From Malachius bipustulatus (Eukaryota > Arthropoda > Insecta > Coleoptera > Melyridae), in contig OU342633.1 of the NCBI GenBank assembly GCA_910589415.1, positions 14,794,858-14,858,857 on the forward strand: a DNA stretch of 64,000 bases. The letters are read 5' to 3'. The notes below the pieces were generated by a model. It did no database searches and had not been told where the DNA came from. It worked only from the letters and a program-made list of their open reading frames with translations. Shown one piece after another: positions 22,795 to 32,870 of this stretch (position 1 is its first letter; each line of letters starts with the position of its first letter). A program made the translations under genes and the position numbers.

Positions 22795-23102
22795 GGTGTT
22801 TTAGATCTAGATCAAATAGAACGTTGCAAAATAGATAAACGTTATTTATATCGCCAGAAAATTAAAGAGAACCTGAGGCAAAGATTCCGTAATGAGTATT
22901 TAGGTTCATTAGTTCATAGAGAGCCCAGGCTTAAAACTGTTTTTGATAAAGCTAAGTTAATAAAGCTATGATAGATAAATATAAAGATGTATGTGAGCCT
23001 CAAAGGTCCAGTCATGTAGTTGCAGATTGTAATAAGACTAAAAATGTAGTGACCAGAAGTGGTAGGGAAGTGAAACATCCGGAAAGGTTGATTTATAATT
23101 AA
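22795..23102 (+). pseudogene. BEL/Pao polyprotein C-terminal remnant
   Basis: Continues the integrase tail in the frame beyond the 7-bp duplication: GVLDLDQIERC, RLRQRF-like residues and EYLGSLVHRE. Stops follow at about 22970. A further stretch to 23102 reads VVTRSGREVKHPERLIYN, resembling the usual C-terminus. The central part expected between them (KVGDVV-type block) is missing, so this copy is also internally deleted. Confidence 0.7.
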
Positions 23103-23267
23103 TCTTATGTTTTTTAATATGTTTATTCCTAATGTTACTATTTAAGTTATAATATCCTGTCTTGTCTTATTATGTCTGAGTTCTGAGTCATTGTTTATTC
23201 TATGTATTTGTGTAAAATGATTTATGATTGAGATGAGAAACTATGTATCATCTCAATGGTGGGAGAA

Positions 23268-23522
23268 TGTCATATTATGTCGAAAAATAATTGAAAGTAG
23301 GTACATTTTTGATGACATTTATTCTGACAGTGCACCTATAGGTATTGTAGAGAGAGGACGTGTCGGGAGAACGCAGGAAGATAAAACCTGGCACGTATTA
23401 TATGTACCTACATACCTAAAGAACTAAAACTGTGTTAATTTAATTAAAAGTTAATAAACATTCATTTTCTATTTGACTAATTGATCACTATTCTTGTTTA
23501 TCCCGTTCCTGATAATTTGACA
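23268..23522 (+). repeat. BEL/Pao 3' LTR
   Basis: 255 bp, same start, end and length as the left LTR with no difference that I can see. Preceded by the purine tract GGTGGGAGAA and followed by CTGGT. Confidence 0.93.
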
Positions 23523-24159
23523 CTGGTGCTGTTTCCCAGTGGTTCTCTAAACACTTGCGTGTCCATTCTTTTATAGATTCTTTGAGAAGATTTTTGGTCA
23601 GACCCAGGACGGGCTCCGGCCCACAAAAGGTTTCCCTGGTCCCGAGCTTCGCGTATTGATCTGCCAGCTCATTACCTGGTACACCTGAGTGTGCAGGAAC
23701 CCACACGATATGCACCGATTTTCTGTCCGCCAGTCTGTTCAGCGCCTCGACACACTCCTGGACCAGTGGGGAGCTGGTTCCGTGTGTGTCCAGCGCTTTC
23801 GCGGCGGCCTGACTATCCGTGCATTATGTATATCGTCCGTTCCCCGGCTTCCATTATCTGCTCCAGTCTAGCTGCTTGCAGGATAGCATAAATCTCCGCC
23901 TGGAAGACGGTTGCGGTGGACCCAAGAGGGTAGGATCTTCCCAGTTTCCGTCCAGCCAGGTAGAGCCCCGCTCCTACGTGGCCCTTTTTGTTCCTGGAGC
24001 CGTCTGTGAAACAGACTAGTCTTCCTGGTTCAAAGGCTACCTCCCTTTTTTCCCACTTTTCCTTTTCAGGAATTTGCAGGGTAAATTTCTTGTTTTCTCT
24101 GTTGCTTCTTGTTTTTGAGGTAGACATAAGGTTTGAGATTGGTATCTCCATCCGTATCA

Positions 24160-26061
24160 GAGAAAGTGAAACCATTGTTTATAAAATACTCCATGCGGTC
24201 TTGTACTTCCATTATTTGACCAACATAATGACGGTTGGTTTTTTTTTGTAGGAAACTGTACCAAAACATAGTCCCCTTCATTAAGAGGATCGTCGTCCAA
24301 CAGATTCAGTAATTCTTCACTATTATCACTTTGAAAGTCTAGATCTAAATCGCTGTCACTTCCAAATTCTTTTGTAGACAATTCTATTTTTGAGTCTGAA
24401 GATGATACGTCCATATGACCTTTCGGTTTTTTAGTTTTCTCTTTTTTCTTTGAGTTGTTCAACTCTCTCTTTTTCTGGGGTGCTGGTGAATATACTCGAT
24501 TTACCTGACCAGTCCCTTTTCTTGGGCCAGTCTTTGCCAATGGTCTTATAATAAATGGAGTTATGACTTTTGATTTATTGTCTATTTCTTGAAAAATCGA
24601 AGTAATTATAATTATATCTAGACAATACTGAGCTGCTTCTCTTCCTTCACTATATAGTGATTATTAACATGTTGGAAATAATATTAATTACCTTTCCAGA
24701 GCCTCTGTTCGTTCCAGAAGGACCTGCTTGGCTCATTTCCAGCTCAGTCATATTGGAATAAGTTAGTTCTGGTCTATCAGTTACATAGGATGGAGCAAAG
24801 TCTTCATATTGGAAGACAAGCCTATTGATTGGCCATATACCTGACTTTTCAAAAGCGCTTATTATATTTTTTTGGCGTAAACGACAGCAAATATGGCTCA
24901 GTAGACAAACGAGGAATATCGTCAATGTTTATATGAATTCCAGGTTTCATAAGCATGTGATCATTAAATGAAGTTTTGAGTCTACTTTTAAAAGGGCCAA
25001 AAAATCATATGTCCAGGGGCTGCATCCGTACTATACCATTGTCTCTGGAAAAATTAATTGCCGCTAAGGAAATACATAATTATGTGCTTCATGATTATCA
25101 AGAATTAGAAGGATAGGTTTTTCTTTACTGCATCTAGTGTGGTTTTGAATATGCGGTAGATGGTAGAAGATCAATGAAAATCGCTGAGTTTATCCAACCA
25201 TTTTTGGAACCATAAGCGACACTTCTAGGTACACTTCCTGCAAGATAAGCATCCTTCATTCTTACTCGTGGAAATATATACAGCGGTGGAATACTGGATC
25301 CAGTTGCACTGATTGTAGCACAAAAAGTCACCAGATTGTCTTTCTTGTGAGACAATCTGGCCCACTTGTTTTTTCCCCGCTGGTGCAATTACTTTGGGTG
25401 CCTGTAAAACTATAGAAATACCAGTCTCATCAGTATTCAATATTCGATCTGGACTAAAGTGGTATTTTTGTTGTAGTTCAATATAATTAAAAAAAAAACT
25501 GCTCCACATTGGATTTATTGAAAGCGGTAGCTCTGACCAAACTTGTGTTTTCGAGTTTCCTGTCTGACAAATCTGGATGCCTTTTCGTAAAGTTTCTTAT
25601 CCACTCTTTGCCAGCTTTCTTGTTAATATTCCATGAATCGGGAAATTTCAGCTTCAGTTCAGCAGCAAACTGATAAGCCAAGGATCTGCATGCAATAAAA
25701 GTAAGCCCATACTGTACTTATATTGGATGAGGTCTTCAAATAATCAACCAATAAATTTTCTTGATGCTTCGTGAAAACTTGCCGGCAACCATATTTAGAA
25801 AAGCGCTTTCTGTTTTCTTCATCGCTATTTTCAGTTCCATAATCATCTGCGAATGCACCACGAAGCTTTTTTCTTTATCCTATCATAAAGAGTAAATTTT
25901 TTTATTTCAAACTCCACGGCAGCCAACTTTAAAGATAATTTATTTTTTATGACTTCTTTCACTGCCCGGTCTATCCGCTCTTCATCAATGAAGGCTCTCT
26001 CAGTTTTTTTTTTATAACCCTTGAGTATGCCCTTTTTTAAAAGCGAGGCACATTCGTACAC
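24160..26061 (-). pseudogene. pogo/Tigger-like transposase, multiply frameshifted
   Basis: Read from right to left. A psq-type helix-turn-helix (DRAVKEVIKNKLSLKLAAVEF; 26.0-25.9 kb) is followed by a CENP-B-like second DNA-binding part (AGKEWIRNFTKRHPDLSDRK; 25.6 kb). The catalytic core starts with DRILNTDETGIS (25.43 kb) and continues with VTFCATISATGSSIPPLYIF and KNGWINSAIF. An acidic C-terminus with EGDYVLVQF and HYVGQIMEVQD lies at 24.5-24.2 kb. At least four shifts or stops separate the pieces, so the gene is dead. It is the former coding region of the 14.3-26.5 kb element. Confidence 0.78.
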
Positions 26062-26735
26062 GGATGGGGTAGTTTCGGACAGTCCGAATCTGCCCCACCA
26101 TGTTTAGTCTGAATGTGCCCTACTGTGCGCTGTTGTATTAAACACCGAATTAAAAATTTTAAGTTTGGTATTTTCACAGTTTCTGATACAACAAACTATT
26201 GCCAATTTATGTAATTTGTGACAACTATCGACTGAATTACAAAAATCTGTACAGTAAAGGTGAGGAATTCTTAAGAATATAAATTCAAAATACTTACTTT
26301 TGAGCTTCGAAACAGTTTTTTTTTAGAAAAACACAGAAACAGCCAAAGACACACCTGTCTGATTCACACCAATGATTGATACTGGCGTCTAGAATTCTAG
26401 ATGTTTCTTACCTAAACACAGATTTTTATTTGTACACAAGGCGGTAAATTTGAACTATCCGAATCTGCCCCTCGTGCGAATGTGCCCCGCCCTCCCAACT
26501 TAAGTCCACGTGCTAATGAATGACTCACAGCGGTCAAATCAACTGTTTCTTTCTCTAAAAAGAAACCTTGCAGAGAGTCGGACTAGTAAATCGAGAAACC
26601 GGGCATATTCTGCCACTCGATTGAAATGAGAATAAACCCATTTAAATTTTGAAATAGAAATTAAGTCCGAAATTAACTCTCATATTCTCTAAACTCTGTT
26701 ATAAAAATTATATTACTGTTTTCAAGGAATCAATT

Positions 26736-26757
26736 ATTATTATTATTATTCACACTA
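26736..26757. repeat. (TTA)n at the 3' end of a Dong-like copy
   Basis: Short TTA run. Together with 27427-27497 it brackets the Dong-like fragment. Confidence 0.9.
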
Positions 26758-27426
26758 TTCTCAGGTCTCCTGGTTAATGATCTAAATGGGGTACGGGTTT
26801 TCACCAAGCACTCCCATCTATTCTTGACTTAAGAATCTTCTAACTATTCTGGTGGTGTTAAGTATGACAGCCTTCTGCATCACAAAGAAAGCAGGAGTTC
26901 GTATACCCAATATGTCTAAGCTCCTGTGAAGTTCCTTTGGTACAACCCCTGTGGCAGAGATGACAACCGGAACTACAGTGACTTTATTTAGGTTCCACAT
27001 CTTTTTTAATTCATCCGCCAATTCAGTGTACTTGCGTTTCTTCTCTGCGATAGTGGTAAGAATATTGTGGGTGTTTGGAATGGCAATGTCCGCTATGATG
27101 GCTTCCTGCTTCTGCCTATCTCTAACAACAATGTCCGGTTTGTTAAATGGTACACAACGGTCAGTGATAATGGACCTGTCATAGTAAATGGTGTACCGTT
27201 CTGTTTCGACGACAGTTTTTGGCTCATACTTATAGTATGGTGTTCTAGGGTGATCTGTAAGAACTCCTAGTCTGTAGCATATTTCCTGGTGAATGATTAA
27301 CGCTACTTGATTGTGTCGATGTAGATAGTCACTCTGGGCAAGTAAGCTGCACGCTGCTGTGATATGCTGAATAATTGTCTCAGGCTTTTCCCCACATTTT
27401 CTACATCGCTCATCAGCTATATTAGG
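26758..27426 (-). pseudogene. 5'-truncated R4/Dong-like element: endonuclease domain only
   Basis: The minus-strand frame from about 27425 to 26818 keeps the C-terminal zinc finger (CRKCGEKP and H/C residues), YYDRSIITDR, the nuclease signature KPDIVVRD...ADIAIPNTH and VVPVVISATGVVP. It ends in RRFLSQE and a stop at 26818. It matches the region at 0-440 of the window. Both sides are TAA repeats, so this is a target-primed insertion into a microsatellite that was truncated at the 5' end, the normal outcome for LINEs. The frame looks open, but no RT is left. Confidence 0.85.
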
Positions 27427-27447
27427 GTATTATTATTATTATAGCTA

Positions 27448-27497
<50 letters not shown>
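27427..27497. repeat. (TTA)n at the 5' side of the Dong-like copy
   Basis: Two TTA runs separated by ATAGCTATA; about 17 units in the longer one. Confidence 0.92.
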
Positions 27498-27498
<1 letters not shown>

Positions 27499-27504
27499 TT
27501 CTAG

Positions 27505-28930
27505 GGTAGGTTCAAAGCCCTTGTACTGAAGCTTGCGCTTATTGTACCCCTTTGGATAATTATCTCATCGGTCCCATCTCCCGAAAGTATTTCAGTATGA
27601 GTCCAATGGGTGCTTGTTCTATTTCTTTTGGTTCTGCCATTTGGGTCCCAAATACTAGAAGTCTAGTTCCCTCTAGTGCTGGGCATTCACACATTAGGTG
27701 GTATGGGGTTTTCTCCCCCTCCCCACATCTCCTGCAATCCGGGATATTTTTCTCTCCTATTATTGAGAGGTGTCATTAGTGGGCAATGTCCTGTTAGAAG
27801 TCCAATTGCCCATCTCAGCTGGTGCTTACTCAGCTTTTTCAGTTGCATCTTCTTTGCTCCCTCTTCTCTTTACCCATCTAGTCGCTTGAACAGCACCCCA
27901 GTTAGGTTTAGGTAAGGTCTGCATTGAAGTTGCTCTAGTTTCTCCCATAGGTTTTCTCCCATGAGGAAAATTAGTTGTTGCCTTTTGTGTCAGGTTTTCT
28001 GTCCACAAGAAACCACGTTTCTGGTTTTCAATCCCTGGTTTTGAATTCCCAGTCTTTTTTGGATTTTTTTGTTCTGGTTCCTCTTGGGTCCCTGGTATCC
28101 ACACTGGGTGCTCTTATAGGTTTCGGAACTTCCTTGTTGCCGAGTTTCGCTCCTGACCAGGGTTCCATTTCCCTGACCACCCGCACCAGCCAGTCCTCTG
28201 TGGCTTGGTCAGCGCAGGAAGCCATGAGAAAGTCCCCTCTAAGCTGCACTCCTGAGAACCTTGCTGCAGGTTCTCCGTCTTTTATGTTCTTCCGGTTCCT
28301 TGCTGGTCCTGGGTTTTGTTACACTGGGGTTCACCTTCAACCCTAGCTTTCTAGGTTCTCCAGTTTCCCCTGGTTTTGTAGTTCTTACTATTTTCTCAGT
28401 TTCCTGCGAGCGGCTCCTCAGAGTTTTTTGTGTGGGTCTTTCTTTTCAGAATCCCCTTCCCTTTTTGAATTAGGTGTGTCTTGGTCCATATGGCGCACGA
28501 GTAATGGAGCTATTAATGAAATACCATTCGCAGAGCTCCATACGTATGGTAGGCATGTATTTTCGTAGGTGTGCCACTTCTTCGAGGTTGAATCCAGAAG
28601 GGACTGATCTACTATTCAGCCACGCATCCTTTTAGCTTGGGTTTCCGCCGTATGATTTAGGTTTTCAAAGGTTGTCTCCTTTTGGCCCAGGCGGTAAAAC
28701 CTAGACCCCCGTATTCCTCTGTTCGCGAGATATGACCTCGACAACAGAGTTTTTCGGTCTCTCGGAGAGTCCACTTTCGGACGTTCTCGGGCATCGTTAT
28801 AACCCCTGTGCAGACCTTTAGTCACGACACGACAACTAGGTTGGGGGAGGTGGTCCGCGGCAGGGCTTTTTTTAAATCCGATAGGGGTTTTAAATCCGAC
28901 GAGCTCTATCACCGCTGCTGCTAACCTTAC
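27505..28930 (-). pseudogene. LINE with RNase H/zinc tail and 5' region, internally deleted
   Basis: Minus strand. 28912-28616 codes SPAADHLPQPSCRVVTKGL, which also occurs at 48.4 kb on the plus strand. 28104-27826 codes WIPGTQEEPEQK and TLPKPNWGAVQATRWVK, shared with 49.2-49.5 kb. It then passes directly into HQLRWAIGLLTGHCPL and CRRCGEGEKTPYHLMCECPAL (27.84-27.6 kb), the C-terminal zinc motif of RNase-H LINEs. Endonuclease and RT are absent, so about 3 kb of the element must have been deleted between the 5' region and the tail. Function was probably lost long ago. Confidence 0.7.
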
Positions 28931-30284
28931 TCACTATTGATCACTGTAAGGCCGTCCCCTATCCGCCACCTGGGACGCGCCTGATGGGTACCTCAACCAC
29001 ACAGGTCAAGGAATCAAGGAAATGCGAAATGTTACATAGAAATGCTTTATAATTTCTTGTTTGTAATTTTTCGCCATAGACTAACTTCAGTGTCAAAATA
29101 TGTCACAACAAAAATCAAACTTTCAGCTCACTAGATCGCGATCGCCACCGTGGCCTAAGCAGCGGCTGCTCCGGTTTGATGACCGCTTTACAGATTCATT
29201 CTCAGGCTTGAATTTTTTTTTCCAAAACATTCCTAAATTATTTTTCATTTGTTCACACGACATATATCTTTTATTTTGTCATTTTTCTAATTAATAATAT
29301 TGCAGGAAACGACAGAGGTGAAGGTTACACTGGCGTGTATAAAAATTCAGCGAACCCTGATATAACTCCTGCTGAAATACTTACATCTCCGTCGCAAATG
29401 GTCAGAGCCGAAGCGCAAACTTCCTGGAAACATCTTCGCTCAGAGTTTTATTTTAGCTGATAAAAATGTGAAAGGAAATTTAGAGGTTTAATAAATTAAA
29501 TCAACGTAGTTTACCTGTATATTATGAGACTGTGTAGATTATTTTGTGATCAATCAAACACCTACCGTACTGAAAGTTCATTTTTATACATAAAATATAT
29601 TGCTTTGAATTGCAAATTGGTTGAATGTGCACTGTGCAAAATACATGAATTAGATTATTATATAAATAATTATGTTCCAAACTATAAAAATAAAGTCAGT
29701 TTTAGTTCATGTTTTTTAGTTTTTTGGGATCCAAACCCCAGAGGCTTCTAGTTTGAGTTCAATTCTAGTTCAAAATGAGATAGAGACATTTAATTCACAC
29801 GTATTTAAAGTTGAAAATAATTTGATGCACACACATGCAAACATGGAACAAAAAAATGTTCGCCCCGAATAATTTGTCTTCTGGAAATAAATCATATTCT
29901 GGAAAAACTCGAGAATAAAAAATGAGGTTTCGCACCTCACCTTCTGTACTGTCTAGAACATGTCAATGTGAGACATGTGACATTCGGGAATGTGTGCCTG
30001 GAACGTCCGTCTAGAAGGTCACTCCTCACCTGTCTGAATATATAAGAGATGCATCATCACAGAGAGAGAGAGAAAGAGAAATAGAAGTTCAGCAGCTATA
30101 AGAGCAAGATTAGTTGGAGTGTTAGAGAGAAGTGAATAGTGGAGTGTAATGTTGAACGTTAGGAAAGTAAGATCAGAATAAAAGTAAAGAAGAAGACTAG
30201 TAAGTGAATGTGAATGTAATCAGAGACAGTTGAGATGCAGAATTGACAATAAGCGATTGTGGAAGAGTAAAAGGAAGAGTTGTG
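28931..30284. other. Unassigned stretch with one possible small exon
   Basis: Low-confidence region. At 29306-29460 (plus) an acceptor-like TATTGCAG is followed by a 50-codon frame. It contains GEGYTGVYKNSANPDITPAE and PSQMVRAEAQTSWKHL, ending FYFS and a stop, with AATAAAT downstream. The composition looks protein-like, but I do not recognise it. Other parts are AT-rich with no ORF; AG-rich repeats lie near 30060-30090. Confidence 0.3.
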
Positions 30285-31730
30285 TTCAACACTGTGAGTG
30301 AAGAATTGGTAGAAATTTCCTGAAATCCTGCCATTCCCGTCCATTTTCTTAGACATATGGATATTATCGAGGGCAAGAGGACCCATAGCCAGGCCTATAA
30401 AAGAAGCAGAGGTGTGAACCCTCATCACTCGGCGGTTCAACAGTCTCTCCACCAACCAGAGGACTGTCCAGGGGTTGAAGGTGGCATATGACAACCTCAA
30501 GAGGAAATTGAGAAAGGAGCTGGCAGAACATAACGTATGTACTACACTATATCAAAATGTAAGAATTTTGTTCATTTAGAAAGTATTTATAACTAGGGAA
30601 TAATTAACTAGAAAGTAATAAATGGCATTTTCTATACAATGCTGTACTTTATTTTAATTGTGTTAGTACCTATGAGATATACATAACTGCTTTCAAAATG
30701 AACGAAACATTTTACTTTAGTAGGCAGACCGAACGCGGAATGAGGACATGTAAAACGTACGTTGCAGATATTCAGAAATGTTGATCGGTTTTCAACAGCC
30801 CTGAAGCCATTAAAAGGCATACAGGTTGAAGTTAGTTACTTAATAGATGTTGATAATAATTGATGTCCTTTTCATTCCGCGTTCGGTTTTTTGATTTCCA
30901 ATGTTTACGAATTAAGAATATACATAATACAGTGCATAATAATAGTTAATAGTTTTCAACTCGTTTGCATAATATCATCTTTCAACAACTAGAAAACTTT
31001 CTGTTGTTTAGAAAGAGAGACACTTCAAAACATTGGAGACCATGAAGGTGTCTGAAGCAGAAGCTCAGACGTATCAGGTCCTAGCTGTGAAAGAAAAAGT
31101 AAGTTTTGATTTTTATTATTCATAACATTCCTCTGAATTTATATAATTTGTTTGTTGATCTAGAAAGCAATATTAGAGACTGGAGGAGGGCCAACCAGAT
31201 CTTTCCTGGGCGATGTTGGGGCACAGGTGGTCGCAGCGATGAGGGAACAAATGGAGCCTCTTGAAAATCCATTTGATAATGAGAATCTATTTTTTTGCGG
31301 TGAGATTTGCTTATACCTGTTGTATTTTGAATAGCCGATTTTTGTCTTGAATGTATTAATTATTTTATGTTTCAGATGTACCAATCATTGAATCATCTAA
31401 AGCGCCATCACCTATTCCCGGACCCTCCTCTTTCCATCCAGAGCTGCATGAAACTGAACCTGAACCTGTTCCTGGACCTTCCCCTTAATCATGCAAACCC
31501 AAAAATGTGAAAAAATGCATGCCAGAAAAATAAAATGGAGAAAAATGTAGGGCATAGGTCTCGGTATGCCCTTCAGCAGAATAATTATTTTAATATAAAA
31601 ATAAATAATGCTAAAAGGGAACGAACCTATGCCCTAAAAAAACATGAGATGGATGTGGCTGAACATATCAAAGAAATGCAAAAAATGAATTTAGAAATCA
31701 TTTTATTAAATAGAAAAATAAATCAATAAA
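30285..31730 (+). pseudogene. Harbinger-associated MADF/SANT-like DNA-binding protein, decayed
   Basis: Spliced gene remnant. The first block reads IIEGKRTHSQAYKR, then after a frameshift RRFNSLSTNQRTVQGL and AYDNLKRKLRKELAEHN (to 30535). After introns, an exon at about 31164-31299 reads ILETGGGPTRSFLGDV and EPLENPFDNENLFFC, with a GTGAG donor. The next exon (acceptor TTTCAG, 31376) reads DVPIIESSKAPSPIP to a stop at about 31488. A final frame (31535-31729) is a Leu/Lys-rich coiled coil with KKHEMDVAEHIKEM. The TGGGP and LENPFD blocks are typical of the Myb/MADF-like accessory proteins of PIF/Harbinger elements, which help the transposase bind DNA. It faces a Harbinger transposase on the other strand. 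Confidence 0.7.
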
Positions 31731-32369
31731 AATTAAAATTAACATTGTATATTATTTTTATGGCAGTAATATTCTTAGCCAGAAGGGATTTAGTTGAGTT
31801 TCAGTAAACATCAGTCCCCAATCTTGGAAAATGAAACGGTTTAAAAAAAAAAATTAACAAAGTTGTAAGCACACCGTTTATGTGATCTTTTTTGAAAACC
31901 GAGAATAGTTGAGATCATAAAGTAGGATTCGGTACAAATAGTCTCATGCAAGGTCACAATAATTTCCTAACCAATTTTGACACAAAATAGCAAATCTTTC
32001 AGGAAACATCAAACATTTGTTTCAGTCAGATAGCTAAAGTAAGTTTTAAACTTTCAGTCTACCGCTGGAAGTTATAATGGCAAAGCGCGGATGATCTGGA
32101 TGTCAAAATAGTGAAAAGTAAACTAAAGAAATGCGACCGAGTTGCAACCAGTTTACTCATGATAGTCTGTCTTTTACATTTATTTTATTCACCGTTTAAA
32201 ACTAATTTTTAATGTATTTTTTAAATTGTGGGATGGATTATGCAGATATGCGGATTTTTTGCTATGTTATTTTTTATTAATGTTGTCAGTGTGTCGTAAC
32301 TCATATGAAAATATTAAGACCTACATGCGACTATTTAGACCAAATCCGACTATAATAGAAACACTTTTT

Positions 32370-32775
32370 TTAATGGTTCACTACAGAGAGCAGTATGTAC
32401 CTACACCAGATCAAGTTGTAAAATTGAGTAGGATCATTGTCTAGCTGTACATTCAGTGAACTGTTATTAAATATTGTGCTGTCATGTATGGACCCTTGCC
32501 ACCCTGCGACAACATGTAAAATTTTGAGTTTGGCGTTGCACACAATCTGGACGTTTACAGATAAGAACCCCTTTCTATTTCTATAAAGTTCAGCGTTCCT
32601 GCCTCCTGGTGAGTTTATTTTCAATGACTCGAGGGAAATTACTAAATAATGTTGTAAAATTGAAAAATGTCTCATTAATTTCTGCTTCACCTCTAGGCAT
32701 TTGTCAATATTGTGACAGCAAAGAAGCTAAATTATGTGTAACTCTATGCACTATTCGAGACACCGTAGTCTTATG
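32370..32775 (-). pseudogene. PIF/Harbinger transposase, central DDE part
   Basis: Frame on the minus strand: KTTVSRIVHRVTHNLASLL just below 32775 joins the N-terminal piece at 41.35 kb across the pogo-like insertion. Further on are NAELYRNRKGFLSVNVQIVC and GSIHDSTIFNNS, the first and middle parts of the Harbinger DDE domain (GWPGSxHDxRIF consensus). A TGA after LLSQY and changes near 32700 break the frame, and the C-terminal third is not readable. The 640 bases between the MADF remnant and this gene (31731-32369) hold no recognised feature. Confidence 0.75.
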
Positions 32776-32816
32776 TAGGGGAGAAGGCGGCAGGTTCTGA
32801 CACTTTTTTACAAAGT

Positions 32817-32870
32817 CTTATATTTATTTTTTATTTATTTTATTTATTTTATTTATTTTATTTATTTAGG
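32817..32870. repeat. (TATTT)n LINE tail
   Basis: About ten TTTAT units, which would be an A-rich AATAA tail on the minus strand. It marks the 3' end of the LINE whose ORF2 ends at 33155. Confidence 0.8.

Larger units (their letters stand above)
16034..23522 (+). mobile_element. BEL/Pao LTR retrotransposon with identical 255-bp LTRs
   Basis: LTRs at 16034-16288 and 23268-23522, with 5-bp target duplication CTGGT (16029-16033 and 23523-23527). A primer-binding-like sequence TGGCGACCGTGACAGG begins at 16292, and a polypurine tract GGTGGGAGAA lies just before the right LTR. One gag-pol ORF starts at 16376. Reading the two LTRs side by side I see no difference, so the insertion is recent. It is nevertheless defective: a 7-bp duplication breaks the frame near 21187-21200, and a 1,526-bp TIR element sits in the integrase tail. 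Confidence 0.93.
15588..24150 (-). mobile_element. RNase-H-bearing LINE, 5'-truncated, hosting a BEL/Pao element
   Basis: Inserted in the pogo-like element with a 17-bp target duplication (TCCGTATCAGAGAAAGT). The 3' end is a (TAC)n-type tail (AGT units on plus, 15588-15610). Only the C-terminal part of ORF2 is present: RNase H with CFTDGSRNKKGHVGAGLYL, FQAEIYAIL and VWVPAHSGVPGNELADQYAK (24.15-23.5 kb). After the BEL/Pao insertion come RRELRLLVGVLTGHSSLNRH and the zinc-binding CPKCGMDDEDSHHYV (15.97-15.75 kb). This order (RNase H then a C2H2-like knuckle) is typical of I/R1/LOA-group LINEs. No RT core, so it is inactive. Confidence 0.82.
14274..26496 (-). mobile_element. pogo-like DNA transposon (copy 1) with nested insertions
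   Basis: Inverted ends: GGGAAGGCGGGGCACATTCG at 14274 and its near match (reverse of CGAATGTGCCCCGCCCTCCC) ending at 26496. A TA precedes the left end; the right flank is not a clear TA. The transposase is on the minus strand, with its C-terminus toward the left end. The element is split by an 821-bp TIR element (14375-15195) and by a LINE flanked by a 17-bp target duplication (15571-15587 and 24151-24167). The body without insertions is about 2.8 kb. Related GGGGCA/TTCGGAC motifs occur inside both ends and upstream of the transposase. Confidence 0.8.
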
